Under the pieces are notes generated by a model that was given only the letters and a program-made list of their open reading frames with translations, did not search any database and was not told where the DNA came from. This document shows, piece by piece, positions 28,627 through 37,918 of a stretch of 63,254 nt of DNA. Position numbers and translations under genes: made by a program. Origin of the DNA: Micavibrio sp. (GTDB lineage Bacteria > Pseudomonadota > Alphaproteobacteria > Micavibrionales > UBA2020); the NCBI GenBank assembly GCA_028283745.1, contig JAPWJZ010000008.1:779762-843015 (forward strand), written 5' to 3'. Numbering within the stretch: the first letter of the stretch is position 1; every line of letters begins with the position of its first letter.

Positions 28627-29529
28627 ATGACCGACCGTAAAGACGTTTATAGCCGCGTTACTGACCGCATCATTGCCGACCTTGAGAAGGGAGTCCGCAG
28701 CTGGATGAAGCCTTGGAACGCAGGGCATACGGCGGGGAAAATCACCCGCCCCCTGCGGCACAACGGCACACCGTATCAGGGTATCAATATCCTGATGCTG
28801 TGGGGCGAAGCCATGGACAAGGGTTATTCCGCGCCTATCTGGATGACTTACAATCAGGCGCAGGAATTGGGGGCGCATGTTCGCAAAGGGCAGCAAGGTT
28901 CTCTTGTGGTTTACGCCAACAAGATAACCCGAACCGAAACGGGCGAAGGCGGCGAGGAAATTGAAAGGCAGATACCTTTCATGAAAGGGTATTCGGTTTT
29001 CAACGTGGAGCAGATTGAGGGATTGCCAGCCCATTACTACGGCAAGCCTGAAAACCCTCTGCCGCTTGCGGAACGCCTTGACCATGCGGAAAGGTTTATC
29101 GCCAGCACAGGCGCGATTATCGGCCACGGCGGGGATAAGGCTTACTATGCCCCTGCTAGGGATATTGTGCAGATGCCGCCCTTTGAAGCCTTCAAGGACA
29201 GGGAAAGTTACTATGCAACGATTTTGCATGAACTGACCCACTGGACGAGCCACAAGAGCCGCCTTGACCGCAGCTTTAACGCCAAACGCTTTGGCGATAA
29301 TGGCTATGCGCGGGAGGAACTTGTTGCCGAACTTGGCGCAGCCTTCCTTTCCGCTGACCTCGGCATAACGCCGGAAGTCAGGGAAGACCATGCGGCATAC
29401 TTGGCGCATTGGTTGAAGGCATTGAAGGAGGATAGCCGCGCCATATTCAGCGCGGCAGCCCACGCACAACGGGCAGCCGACTTCCTGCAAGGCTTGCAGA
29501 GGAAGGAGGAAACGGCGGAGGCGGCATAA
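28627..29529 (+). CDS. ArdC-like antirestriction protein (ssDNA-binding plus zincin domain)
   Basis: 300 residues. The N-terminal domain (V-T-D-R-I-I-A-D-L-E-K-G-V and W-N-A-G) is the ssDNA-binding DUF1738/ArdC-N type, and the C-terminal domain is a zinc-metallopeptidase-like fold with H201-E-L-T-H205 and a downstream E-L-V-A-E-L. ArdC proteins protect incoming single-stranded DNA from restriction during conjugation. Met at 28627 matches the family start and gives a five-base gap to the preceding small gene. Its presence supports transfer of this element by a relaxase-led route. Confidence 0.88.
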   Translation: MTDRKDVYSRVTDRIIADLEKGVRSWMKPWNAGHTAGKITRPLRHNGTPYQGINILMLWGEAMDKGYSAPIWMTYNQAQELGAHVRKGQQGSLVVYANKITRTETGEGGEEIERQIPFMKGYSVFNVEQIEGLPAHYYGKPENPLPLAERLDHAERFIASTGAIIGHGGDKAYYAPARDIVQMPPFEAFKDRESYYATILHELTHWTSHKSRLDRSFNAKRFGDNGYAREELVAELGAAFLSADLGITPEVREDHAAYLAHWLKALKEDSRAIFSAAAHAQRAADFLQGLQRKEETAEAA

Positions 29530-29550
29530 GCATAATGCCGCCAAAGCAGA

Positions 29551-29587
29551 CGAAGGCCGCCGCCGGCAGAACCGGCGGCGGCCTTCG
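29551..29587 (+). terminator. GC-rich hairpin after the ArdC-like gene
   Basis: CGAAGGCCGCCGCCGG pairs perfectly with CCGGCGGCGGCCTTCG around CAGAA. It lacks a long T run, but the position 22 bases after the stop suggests a terminator. A second hairpin follows. Confidence 0.7.
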
Positions 29588-29603
29588 TAATGACTATATA
29601 AAA

Positions 29604-29632
29604 AGCCCCGTTGCCAATAGGCAGCGGGGCTA
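29604..29632 (+). terminator. Second hairpin downstream of the ArdC-like gene
   Basis: AGCCCCG-TTGCC and GGCAG-CGGGGCT pair around AATA with one mismatch. It is probably a backup terminator separating the operon from the Sel1-repeat gene. Confidence 0.6.
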
Positions 29633-29709
29633 TGGATTAAATTGAAATGCGCACATATTATAGTAGAAAACTATTGGCCTGTAAGAATACCCCTAGATTA
29701 GGACATGCG

Positions 29710-30459
29710 ATGATCAGATTTCTTTTTCTCTTTTTAATTTCGGCGAGTTTCATTCTCTCGGGAAACGTCGAAGCATCCACTTTACAACAGAGTCCAGAAA
29801 AAATTGCTGAACTGGAGAATCTAGCGAAAGCCGGTGATCGCTCCGCACAGAGTACACTGGGATATTTGGGTTATATAGAAATGCCCGGAGTTGATAGTTC
29901 CAACACTCCAAAATGGTTATACTGGAGCGCAGAGCAAGGCGACAAGGAAGCGCAATTTTATTTAGGCTTAAGTTACGCCAGAGGTAAGTTCGTAGAACAA
30001 AGCTATATACAGGCATACTTCTGGCTATACATAGCTGCAAAGAGTTGTCCCGAATGTAGACCAGATAAGCAATTAATCTATGCTGCTAGGCTTGCAGATG
30101 TCAAAAAGCAGCTTACTGATGTACAAATGAAAAGGATGGAAGAGCTTGCGAATGAATGGAGGCCGTTTCCTTCTAAAGTCCAAGTTTTAAAAATGAATGC
30201 CGCGCATGGAAATGCAGACGCAAAATATCAGCTGGGAAAACTTTATGCTGAGGGTAAAACCATCCCCCGAAATATCATCATCGCTACTCAGTGCTTGAAT
30301 GAGGCTTCTGAAATGGGTCATAAGGAAGCGAAAAGTGAGCTTGAAAGTATGGGAGATACTTCGATGCACTTTGCGAACCCTGACGCATGGCATCGACTTG
30401 GCGTTCCACCACTCCCTCCGCCACCAGTCCCGCCCCCTTGTGGTTCATATCCCTTTTAA
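29710..30459 (+). CDS. Exported Sel1-repeat protein
   Basis: 249 residues. A signal peptide (I-R-F-L-F-L-F-L-I-S-A-S-F-I-L-S-G) ends about residue 22. Sel1/TPR-like repeats follow: A-K-A-G-D-R-S-A-Q, A-E-Q-G-D-K-E-A-Q-F-Y-L-G-L-S-Y and A-A-H-G-N-A-D-A-K-Y-Q-L-G-K-L-Y. The end is proline-rich with one Cys. Such repeats mediate protein contacts in the periplasm. Met at 29710 is chosen because it starts the signal peptide. The gene meets the mobilization operon tail to tail. Function within the element unknown. Confidence 0.8.
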   Translation: MIRFLFLFLISASFILSGNVEASTLQQSPEKIAELENLAKAGDRSAQSTLGYLGYIEMPGVDSSNTPKWLYWSAEQGDKEAQFYLGLSYARGKFVEQSYIQAYFWLYIAAKSCPECRPDKQLIYAARLADVKKQLTDVQMKRMEELANEWRPFPSKVQVLKMNAAHGNADAKYQLGKLYAEGKTIPRNIIIATQCLNEASEMGHKEAKSELESMGDTSMHFANPDAWHRLGVPPLPPPPVPPPCGSYPF

Positions 30460-30527
30460 GGTTCGTTTCAGTAAAGCCTCAATTAGTGTGCCTGTGATAA
30501 AAGTATAGCCCTGGCATCTTCCTCGTT

Positions 30528-30923
30528 TTACCTTCTCCCTCCCCATTGACGGTCAGAAAGCTCGTCGCCCAAGGCCTTGCGAATGTTTCGCCGCAGATGC
30601 CGAAGCTCCGAACATAGATAGCGCAGTTCCAACTCCAGCTTGTCATCCACCTCCAAGTCCCCGTCGTCGATAGCATTCATGATGAGGTGCAGCCTGCTGG
30701 AAATATGCTGGCGGCCAAGTTCCCTCACGAGCTTTTTAAGTAAGCTCTGATTAACGTCAAATCGCCGCATCTTGTGGTGGCGGGGGCTTGGCGTGTCGAA
30801 GAGGCGAGTACGCACGTAATCCGCCATCGGCAAGTCGCCTGCCATAGCATCAAGCTTTGCCCGCTCTTCATCGGTCAGCCGAATAGAAAATGGTGTGGGG
30901 TATTTGTCCTTCCGACGAGCCAT
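30528..30923 (-). CDS. MobC-like mobilization accessory protein (copy 1)
   Basis: 131 residues. The start is ribbon-helix-helix-like (T-P-F-S-I-R-L-T-D-E-E-R-A-K-L), followed by A-D-Y-V-R-T-R-L-F and L-V-R-E-L-G-R-Q-H-I-S-S-R-L-H-L, the MobC pattern. These proteins bind oriT and help the relaxase open the strands. It is the last gene of the minus-strand mobilization operon and is paralogous to the protein at 33382. Confidence 0.8.
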   Translation of the reverse strand: MARRKDKYPTPFSIRLTDEERAKLDAMAGDLPMADYVRTRLFDTPSPRHHKMRRFDVNQSLLKKLVRELGRQHISSRLHLIMNAIDDGDLEVDDKLELELRYLCSELRHLRRNIRKALGDELSDRQWGGRR

Positions 30924-30929
30924 GTCTTT

Positions 30930-31232
30930 CTACCTTTTTTCTGTGCCGCTTTGATTTAAAAGTGCCGCCCTCACATCTTCTTCGCTCCAATGTAGCCTTT
31001 CCGGATTGCCTCGAACAAGCGTTGACCGCTTCTTGGTGATCGTCGTGCCGACCTTATGCGGCCTGAGTTCCGAGCCGATAATGTTTTCTATGACGGCAGC
31101 CTTCAGCACCGTTAGCTTTACAAAGTCGCCCTCGATACTTGCGATTTGTGCGACAACCTTCTGCTTGCCCCACGGCCTGCTTTTCCTTTTCTTGAATTTA
31201 TTGGGCGACCATATCGCCTCTACCCATTCCAC
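30930..31232 (-). CDS. Hypothetical protein of the mobilization operon
   Basis: 100 residues, not recognised. It is basic at the N-terminus (K-F-K-K-R-K-S-R-P-W-G-K-Q-K), then beta-rich (V-V-A-Q-I-A-S-I-E-G-D-F-V-K-L-T-V), then R-S-T-L-V-R-G-N-P-E-R-L-H-W-S-E-E-D-V-R. It lies 53 bases after the relaxase and six before MobC copy 1 on the same strand. A nucleic-acid-binding accessory role in transfer is possible but not shown. Confidence 0.6.
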   Translation of the reverse strand: MEWVEAIWSPNKFKKRKSRPWGKQKVVAQIASIEGDFVKLTVLKAAVIENIIGSELRPHKVGTTITKKRSTLVRGNPERLHWSEEDVRAALLNQSGTEKR

Positions 31233-31285
31233 GACATCGGACTCTACAAATTGGCCTTTGGGCTGTTTCCCATGTCATGCGTCAC

Positions 31286-33385
31286 CTATCGTTTCGGGTT
31301 AAAACTAATCTTGGTAGCTGTCGAAAGCTTAATACGGGCGGGCACTACCGCGCTGGCGCCGCCGCCGGAAGGCGGGCGCAAGCCAGCACGACCGAGCATT
31401 TCCTTTACCTCAAGGACGTTCTGCCGTAAGGCGGGAACGGCGGTCTTGGGGTCTATGGGCGGGCGGCGGGAAACGAGGCTTTCGTTTTCCGGCGAGTAAA
31501 GGACGCGCTGAATCAGCTGCGCCGTATCGCGCTTGAGGACAACCTTCTGGACGTATTCGCGCTCATCCAACTGCCTTTCCGCTGGCGGCATCATGACGCT
31601 GATTTTCCATTGGGGAAGCCCGTTCAGGCTGTAACTCATGTTTGTGATGATGGAGAGGAAAGCCCGGTTAGCTTCCTGCTGCCGGATTTCGGCCTCAACC
31701 TTCATCTGGATTTCGGCATAACGCCGGACGTACTCGTTAAATTCAGCCTGTTTTACCTGATACTCGCGGGATTTCTCCTGTAGCCGCTGCTCTTCGGTCT
31801 TGGTTTCAACGGCTTTGAGTTGCAGCGTTTCGAGGGTCTTTTCTATGAGCCTGCGTATCCTGCCGCGCATTTCATCCGAGATTAGATTACTTTCTAGGGA
31901 GGCTTGAAGCAACGTCAAGTCGCCGGAGAGCAGCGCAAGTTTGGTTTCAACTTGCGCCAATTGAGCCGCAGGCGGCAGCTTCTCAACCGTGGCAACGCTA
32001 TCCGCTTTTGCCACGGCAGGCGGCAGGGCTTCAACGACGGCAGGAGTGTACTTGGCGAGTTCCTGCCGCAAGAAATCAGCCGGAAGTAGGCTGATTTTGC
32101 CCTCTACGAGTGCAAGTTGAGCCGCAAGCGGCAGTTTTCCCGCTGCCGCTTGCGCGGCAGGCCGCGTCGGTTCTGTGGCCGTGCTGACATATCTTGCGAT
32201 TTCCTGCCGCAGCCGGAACACCTCGATACGGTGTTCCTCGCGGTAAAACAGGACTGATTTTTGCAAGCCCTGCCGCTCCTGAAGGTGGGAGCGTATCATG
32301 CCATGAAGTTCCTTGCGGTCGCGCTCAAGCCCCGCCTTGGCTTCGGCCTCATTCAGCGTTTTAATCTTCTGATAGTCACCTGTTATGCGCTGCCAAATCC
32401 CCGCCACGCCGCTATAAAGCCGCTGCGATCTCTGGCGGGTTTCCTGCACCCAGCGTATTTGCTGTGTTTGGATGAGGTCTTGCCGCTCTTTCCGCTGGCT
32501 CACGACGAGGGAGCGAAGCTCCTGCACCAGCGGAGTCCGCTTTTCCGCGCCCTGCGTCTTGGCTTCCGCAATAAACCTGTTCAGGTTTTCAGTCATGCGG
32601 GAAGCCAGGAACGCTTTTGCCTTGCCAATATCGGGCAGGGATTCAGGCTCACCGAGGCGGGCTTTTAAATCCCGCGTGCCAATATCAATCCAGCGGGAGA
32701 GAGAAAACACGCCGCCTTTGACACCAACAGCGACAAAGCCGCGTTGGTCGCCCCGCGCCAGCAGGAAGCCGTTTTCCTGTAGCGCACGGGCGAAGGTTTC
32801 CTTGGAGTCCGACTGTTCCCAAGCCGCCTTAAACATGAGTTTAAGGGCTTGGGGGTCTTCCGCCAGCCGGACGGCTTGGCGGTATTCCTGCCGCGTCATG
32901 TTCAGGGGGCTTTTATCTGCCTTGCGCTTAAAGCCCTTCGGCAGCTTCCAGCCATGCTTGAGGAACAGCATGGATGAGATTTCCATGAGCTTACGTTTCC
33001 AGTGGGCGAGGTTGACGGCGACGAGTTTTTCGCTGTCTATCCGCGACCAGACGGCGTGGCAATGCCGCCGCCCGTTTTTCTCATGGAAAACGATGATGCG
33101 GGGCTGGTCAATCAGCCCCATTTTCTTCTCGATTTCCTCGATAGCCGCTTCAAAGTCCTCCACTGTAACGTCTGCCGTTTCGGGAGGGCTGAGACTCACG
33201 GAAAACAGGAACTGTTTACACCTCGTCCCACGGCTCATGGCGTAGGCTTCCCGCAGGGCTTCGGCCAAGTCGTCCGAGGCAAAGCCACGGACGTCATGGA
33301 CGGTAATATGCTCGTTCTGGTCGCCATTCAGGAGGTGGGCGGCAAGTTCCGCAGACCGACCGCGCTGGCTGGCATAGAGGATCAT
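31286..33385 (-). CDS. Relaxase/mobilization nuclease
   Basis: 699 residues. It nicks oriT and leads the transferred strand. The relaxase domain fills about the first 180 residues. It begins M-I-L-Y-A-S-Q-R-G and carries the metal-binding histidine motif H101-E-K-N-G-R-R-H108-C-H110. The C-terminal half is long, charged and coiled-coil-like and contains an internal repeat (L-P-x-A-A-Q-L-A-x-V-E-x-K at about 420 and 470). Its start overlaps the MobC-like gene upstream by four bases. No coupling protein or secretion genes are nearby. Confidence 0.88.
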   Translation of the reverse strand: MILYASQRGRSAELAAHLLNGDQNEHITVHDVRGFASDDLAEALREAYAMSRGTRCKQFLFSVSLSPPETADVTVEDFEAAIEEIEKKMGLIDQPRIIVFHEKNGRRHCHAVWSRIDSEKLVAVNLAHWKRKLMEISSMLFLKHGWKLPKGFKRKADKSPLNMTRQEYRQAVRLAEDPQALKLMFKAAWEQSDSKETFARALQENGFLLARGDQRGFVAVGVKGGVFSLSRWIDIGTRDLKARLGEPESLPDIGKAKAFLASRMTENLNRFIAEAKTQGAEKRTPLVQELRSLVVSQRKERQDLIQTQQIRWVQETRQRSQRLYSGVAGIWQRITGDYQKIKTLNEAEAKAGLERDRKELHGMIRSHLQERQGLQKSVLFYREEHRIEVFRLRQEIARYVSTATEPTRPAAQAAAGKLPLAAQLALVEGKISLLPADFLRQELAKYTPAVVEALPPAVAKADSVATVEKLPPAAQLAQVETKLALLSGDLTLLQASLESNLISDEMRGRIRRLIEKTLETLQLKAVETKTEEQRLQEKSREYQVKQAEFNEYVRRYAEIQMKVEAEIRQQEANRAFLSIITNMSYSLNGLPQWKISVMMPPAERQLDEREYVQKVVLKRDTAQLIQRVLYSPENESLVSRRPPIDPKTAVPALRQNVLEVKEMLGRAGLRPPSGGGASAVVPARIKLSTATKISFNPKR

Positions 33386-33837
33386 GCGCCATCCCCATCC
33401 GGCGGTAGCCCGCCGGAATTGGTATCGGGCGGTAGCCCGCCTTGGTCAACCCGAGGCTGGCCGCTCCGGTCTTCCGGTGGCAGACCGAGAGCGTTAACCA
33501 ATTCATGCCTAATGCTCTTAACGTCGGCGCAGGCTTCCAGAATGGCCTTTTCCGTTTCGGGGGTGACTGGCAGAGAGCCGCTATGGACGGCCTTGGCAAG
33601 CTGGTTAAGATTTGAGCCAAGGCGGGAGCGGCCCAAAGCCCCAAGGACTCTGGTTAACGCCTGCTCATCCTGAACAGGCCGCCGGAAGGTTCTTTTAAGG
33701 GGGGTGGGGTTCTCGAACAGGCGCGACCGGACATATTCAGCAACGGGCATGGGGGCGGCATCCTCGCCCAGCTTCCGGCGTTGCGCCCGCGTCAGGCGCA
33801 TGGAAAAAGGGGTCGTATAATCGTCGTTTTCGTCCAT
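33382..33837 (-). CDS. MobC-like mobilization accessory protein (copy 2)
   Basis: 151 residues from Met at 33837, chosen because GGTGGAG lies just upstream; the longer frame from 33873 lacks a ribosome site. It shares T-P-F-S-M-R-L-T, V-A-E-Y-V-R-S-R-L-F and L-G-A-L-G-R-S-R-L-G-S-N-L-N-Q-L with MobC proteins and with copy 1. The tail is repetitive (G-G-L-P-P-D-T-N-S-G-G-L-P-P-D). It is the first gene of the operon, overlaps the relaxase start by four bases and lies next to the probable oriT. Confidence 0.82.
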   Translation of the reverse strand: MDENDDYTTPFSMRLTRAQRRKLGEDAAPMPVAEYVRSRLFENPTPLKRTFRRPVQDEQALTRVLGALGRSRLGSNLNQLAKAVHSGSLPVTPETEKAILEACADVKSIRHELVNALGLPPEDRSGQPRVDQGGLPPDTNSGGLPPDGDGA

Positions 33838-34778
33838 CAAGAACTCCACCCAAAAGGGGGTAGTTTCTGTCATGGAAGGGGTAAAAAAGGGTCAAAAGCG
33901 TTCACAGCATACTTGCGTATGCAGCCGGATATAGCTGAAAAAACGTCGAGTCTTTTACCGCACTTCTCTACCTTGAATCCTACCAAGCGTTCATTAACCG
34001 CGATTTAAAACATCGTTATGGATGCGGTGCAGCAACCGCCGAAAAGATTGACGCTGGAACATCAACAGGCTATAGCCTTTAGTTAATTAAGCGCGTGAAT
34101 CCTTTATCGGATTCTAGCCGCCGCGAAGACTTAAAGCGCAGCTTTAAGGTCGAGTAATAAAATTCTAAAAAATATTTGAAATATCCCCTCTGCCGATTAG
34201 GTCGGCAGGCAAGATGTGTACGGTGCTTCGCTAAACTGCCGTTTATCGTATCCCCGTACCTATCTTGGCAAAGGAGGGGTAATGCCGCAGCTACCGCCGC
34301 CTGTTTTCCCTCCCGTTGCATCCCTCCCTGTAGCCGCCGATCGCTGGCGCGTCGGCGCGGCATGATGGCTAGGACGAATGACGCCGGATGCTGCACCCGC
34401 TGGTGCATCAACCGGCCTCGTCCTGGCATCATGCCTTTGGCCCTCCCGCACCTCGCACCGCGACAGCCCCGCACGGCGGGTTGTCGCTGGGGTTGCTCCC
34501 ATGCCAGAGGCAGGCGCGACCGATAAGCCGCGCCGCCTCCTGTGGCTCCCGCCATGCACCGTTATGGCCGATGCAATGCGCCCATTGGGGGAGCCGTTCG
34601 AGCTACCCCCAAACCCAGCCATGACCGCAGGGGGAAGTTGGCTCCCCCTTCAAGGCTACCCCTCAATCACCCTCATGACGGATGAAGCCCCAGTCAGGGA
34701 AAGGCCTACCCCGAAACCCCAAAGGCCACGCAATTAATCAGTTTTAATTTTCGCGTACAAAAGCCCGCCTAGCAAAGC
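33838..34778. other. Non-coding stretch with probable oriT
   Basis: About 940 bases between the first mobilization gene and the copper genes. Overlapping GC-rich frames on both strands (34079-34737) look non-genic: no ribosome sites, low complexity. A perfect inverted repeat GCATAC-TTGC-GTATGC lies at 33907-33922, 70 bases upstream of MobC copy 2, the usual place for oriT. The nick site cannot be fixed from sequence. Confidence 0.45.
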
Positions 34779-37013
34779 CTAGAGCTTGGCCCATTTCAGG
34801 CGCAATGCGTTTGAAATGACCGACACAGAACTGAGCGCCATTGCCCCCGCAGCCAGCATGGGGCTTAACATCACCCCAAGAACGGGGTAGAGAACGCCTG
34901 CTGCAATAGGCACTCCCGCGGCATTGTAAATAAAGGCAAAGAAAAGATTTTGCCTGATGTTGCTCATGGTTGCGGCGGATAGATGCCGCGCTTTCACAAT
35001 ACCTGTCAGGTCGCCTTTGAGAAGCGTAACACCGGCGCTTTGCATCGCAACATCGGTGCCTGTTCCCATGGCTATGCCTATATCGGCAGCCGCGAGTGCG
35101 GGGGCGTCATTTGTACCGTCACCAGCCATGGCGACGACCTTGCCTTGGCCTTGAAGTTTCTTGACGATATCGCTTTTATCTTTAGGGAGAACTTCCGCAA
35201 TAACTTCGGTAATGCCTAGTTTTTTCGCCACGGCTTCGGCAGTCGTCTTGTTGTCACCTGTTAGCATCACGACATGGATGCCCAGAGACTGCAGCTCATG
35301 GATAGCTTGCTGTGTCGTAGCCTTAATTGGGTCAGCGATAGCGATAACCCCGGCAAGCTTGTGATCGACAGCGATAAAGATGACCGTTGCGCCATTTTCA
35401 CGCAGGCTATCTGCCTTGGTAAGCAGGGCGGATACATCAGCGCCCAAATCCGCCATTAGCTTTGTATTTCCAAGGGCGACGGCTTTGCCGCCGACTTTTC
35501 CAGTTACACCTTTGCCCGTCGGGGAATCAAATTCCGTTGCCTCGGGCATAGGAAGTTTCTTCTCTGTGGCGGCCAGAACGATGGCATTGGCCAACGGGTG
35601 CTCACTTCCTTTTTCTAGGGAAGCGGCCAGCGACAACAACTCATCGGCAGAAATTCCGTCAACCGTTATGATGTCAACGACTTTGGGTTTTCCTTCAGTT
35701 AACGTGCCGGTCTTGTCAACGACGAGCGTATCGACTTTCTCCATGCGCTCCAGAGCTTCGGCGTTGCGGATCAGCACACCTGCTTCCGCACCTCTGCCGA
35801 CGCCAACCATAATAGACATCGGCGTTGCAAGCCCGAGCGCGCAGGGGCAGGCGATAATCAGGACAGATACGGCGGCAATAAGCCCAAAGGCATAGGCAGG
35901 CTGCGGGCCAAAGACAGCCCACAGGATAAAGCTAGCGACAGACACAAGTATGACTGCAGGTACAAACCAGCCCGCCACCTTATCGGCTAGCTTCTGAATC
36001 GGAGCACGGCTGCGTTGTGCATCCGCAACCATCTGTACGATCTGCGCCAGCATCGAGGCGCTGCCGACTTTATCTGCCTGCATGATAAAACTGCCGGTCT
36101 GGTTTAATGTACCGCCAATAACCTTTGCACCCTGCTCTTTCAGAACAGGCATGGCTTCTCCCGTAATCATGGATTCATCTACTGCGCTCTTTCCCTCGAT
36201 GACGACACCATCGACAGGCACTTTTTCGCCGGGGCGAACACGCAAACTGTCTCCCGACACAACTTGATCGAGCGGTATGTCTTCCTCGTTGCTGCCCTTG
36301 ATGCGCCGCGCCGATTTGGGAGAAAGGTCGAGCAGCGCACGAATAGCGCCGCCTGTTCTTTCACGCGCGCCAAGTTCTAATACTTGCCCCAGCAGGACAA
36401 GTACCGTAATGACGGCTGCAGCCTCGAAGTAAACGGCAACAGAGCCGTCGTGTTGTCGGAAGGCAGGAGGAAAAATGCCGGGCACAAGAGCAGCAATCAT
36501 GCTGTAAACCCACGCAACCCCTGTTCCCATGGCGATCAGCGTAAACATGTTGAGGTTACGGGTTTTTATCGATTGCCAGCCACGCTCAAAAAACGGCCAG
36601 CCTGCCCAGAGGACAACTGGCGTTGCCAAAGCCATCTGCACCAATGCAGAGACAGCGGGGGATAGCGCATGAAAGTTAAATAAGTGCGCCCCCATTTCAA
36701 GCACGAAAACGGGAACGGTCAGAGCCAAGCCCCACCAGAAGCGCTTAGACATATCCGCGAGTTCATGATTGGGGCCAGCATCCGCTGTCACGATGACGGG
36801 TTCGAGCGCCATACCGCAGATGGGGCATGATCCGGGGCCTTCCTGACGAACTTCAGGGTGCATCGGGCAGGTATAAATAGTCTTGTCGTCAGGTTTCGGC
36901 GATTGCGATACTGCCTGAACAGCATTATCGCCATGCGTGGCGCAGCACGAATGAGCTGCAGGCTTCGGGGGCTCGACGACTTTCGCAGAATGATGATGGT
37001 TATGGTCATTCAT
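34779..37013 (-). CDS. Copper-exporting P1B-type ATPase (CopA-like)
   Basis: 744 residues. ATP-driven export of Cu(I) from the cytoplasm. The N-terminus is His/Cys-rich (H-N-H-H-H-S, H-S-C-C) and carries a heavy-metal-binding Y-T-C-P-M-H-P (47-53) with C-P-I-C-G-M (63-68) instead of classical CxxC HMA domains. The core shows T-G-E (284-286), C-P-C (389-391) in the transport segment, D433-K-T-G-T and S-E-H-P (470-473), then G-D-G-T-N-D. It follows the CsoR gene by 12 bases and is probably co-transcribed with it. Confidence 0.95.
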   Translation of the reverse strand: MNDHNHHHSAKVVEPPKPAAHSCCATHGDNAVQAVSQSPKPDDKTIYTCPMHPEVRQEGPGSCPICGMALEPVIVTADAGPNHELADMSKRFWWGLALTVPVFVLEMGAHLFNFHALSPAVSALVQMALATPVVLWAGWPFFERGWQSIKTRNLNMFTLIAMGTGVAWVYSMIAALVPGIFPPAFRQHDGSVAVYFEAAAVITVLVLLGQVLELGARERTGGAIRALLDLSPKSARRIKGSNEEDIPLDQVVSGDSLRVRPGEKVPVDGVVIEGKSAVDESMITGEAMPVLKEQGAKVIGGTLNQTGSFIMQADKVGSASMLAQIVQMVADAQRSRAPIQKLADKVAGWFVPAVILVSVASFILWAVFGPQPAYAFGLIAAVSVLIIACPCALGLATPMSIMVGVGRGAEAGVLIRNAEALERMEKVDTLVVDKTGTLTEGKPKVVDIITVDGISADELLSLAASLEKGSEHPLANAIVLAATEKKLPMPEATEFDSPTGKGVTGKVGGKAVALGNTKLMADLGADVSALLTKADSLRENGATVIFIAVDHKLAGVIAIADPIKATTQQAIHELQSLGIHVVMLTGDNKTTAEAVAKKLGITEVIAEVLPKDKSDIVKKLQGQGKVVAMAGDGTNDAPALAAADIGIAMGTGTDVAMQSAGVTLLKGDLTGIVKARHLSAATMSNIRQNLFFAFIYNAAGVPIAAGVLYPVLGVMLSPMLAAGAMALSSVSVISNALRLKWAKL

Positions 37014-37025
37014 GGCGGCATTCCT

Positions 37026-37352
37026 TTAATCGTTATCGTATCTACGGAAGAGATGCAGGATTTCTTCAATCTTGACGTCTTGTTCTTTTTTGGTTTCAGC
37101 GGAAAAAGATTCCCTGACGCATGTATGCAGGTGCGTTTCCAGCACGCGGCTTTCTAGGGTGCGTAGTGCGGCACGCGCGGCGCGTATTTGGTTTAAAATA
37201 TCAGGACAGTAACGACCCTCTTGAATCATCCTGCCGATACCTTCGACCTGACCGCCAACCCTGTTTACGAGAGACATCTCGCGGGCGTGTTTTACGTTGG
37301 TTGAGTCTGCTAGCGGAGCGCAGCAGCTGCTATGTTCTTGTTTTTTCGTCAT
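37026..37352 (-). CDS. CsoR-type copper-sensing repressor
   Basis: 108 residues, all-helical CsoR/RcnR/FrmR family. C49, H74 and C78 have the spacing of the CsoR Cu(I) site (Cys-x24-His-x3-Cys). The N-terminal tail adds C-C and His residues. With copper bound the protein leaves DNA, freeing the ATPase and efflux genes. A fitting operator lies between this gene and the divergent operon, so it should control both directions, itself included. Confidence 0.92.
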   Translation of the reverse strand: MTKKQEHSSCCAPLADSTNVKHAREMSLVNRVGGQVEGIGRMIQEGRYCPDILNQIRAARAALRTLESRVLETHLHTCVRESFSAETKKEQDVKIEEILHLFRRYDND

Positions 37353-37364
37353 TCTGGGTACTCC

Positions 37365-37393
37365 TTGACTAATATACCCCCTAGGGGTATAGT
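37365..37393 (+). promoter_or_regulatory. Promoter with CsoR operator in the spacer
   Basis: TTGACT (37365-37370) and TATAGT (37388-37393) are exactly 17 bases apart and drive the plus-strand metal operon. The spacer contains ATACCCC-CTA-GGGGTAT (37374-37390), a G/C-rich palindrome of the CsoR type. On the minus strand another TTGACT (37412-37417 complement) lies upstream of the same palindrome, so one operator can govern both transcripts. Confidence 0.85.
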
Positions 37394-37456
37394 TAGTTTT
37401 ATGGGTACTAAAGTCAAGTGCTAAACTATTAACCGAACAGGGTTATAATTGGTCTT

Positions 37457-37837
37457 ATGAAGATCGTGAGACTCACATGCCGAATTCTGATTGTGCTGAC
37501 AGCCCTGATGGTCTGGCAGGCGAAAACGGCTGACGCCCACGGTTTAGAAAATCACGCGGCTTATTCAGAAGCGACGACAAGCCAACAGGCGATCCCCTCT
37601 GGAGTTACCAAAAGTTTCCAGCAAGAACTGACGGCTTCTATTAGCAACCAAAGCGAAGAGAAAAGTTGCGACGGTACTTGCTGTTTTAATAGTACCTGCT
37701 GCTGCCCCGCAGCCCTTTCGACCACATACATAGCCGCGCATTTCAAGATTGCTTCATTGGTAGAGCCGGTTAACTTGGGATATATGACCCAAGGCCCGCC
37801 TTACTTCCTTTTACGCCCCCCAAAACATTCCGCGTAA
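37457..37837 (+). CDS. Small exported Cys-rich protein of the copper operon
   Basis: 126 residues, not a named family. A signal peptide (about 1-27, ending T-A-D-A-H) is followed by a polar part and a cysteine cluster C-D-G-T-C-C-F-N-S-T-C-C-C. It resembles the small proteins often found first in alphaproteobacterial metal-RND operons. A periplasmic copper-binding role is likely from the cysteines and the CsoR-type promoter. The start lies 64 bases after the -10. Confidence 0.65.
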   Translation: MKIVRLTCRILIVLTALMVWQAKTADAHGLENHAAYSEATTSQQAIPSGVTKSFQQELTASISNQSEEKSCDGTCCFNSTCCCPAALSTTYIAAHFKIASLVEPVNLGYMTQGPPYFLLRPPKHSA

Positions 37838-37918
37838 CTCTTTCATGTGAATGGCCTTGTCAGTCACTGTGACTGATCCATGGCATTCGCTATCTGGAGA
37901 TATTGCGGAGTAATACCC

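Noticed and set aside
28135..29544. 469-residue minus-strand frame opposite the ArdC-like operon
   Set aside because: The plus strand has recognised domains and ribosome sites; the minus frame has neither.
34079..34737. Overlapping frames on both strands between the mobilization and copper genes
   Set aside because: Low-complexity Pro, Arg and Ala-rich products, no ribosome sites, and several frames open at once because of base bias.
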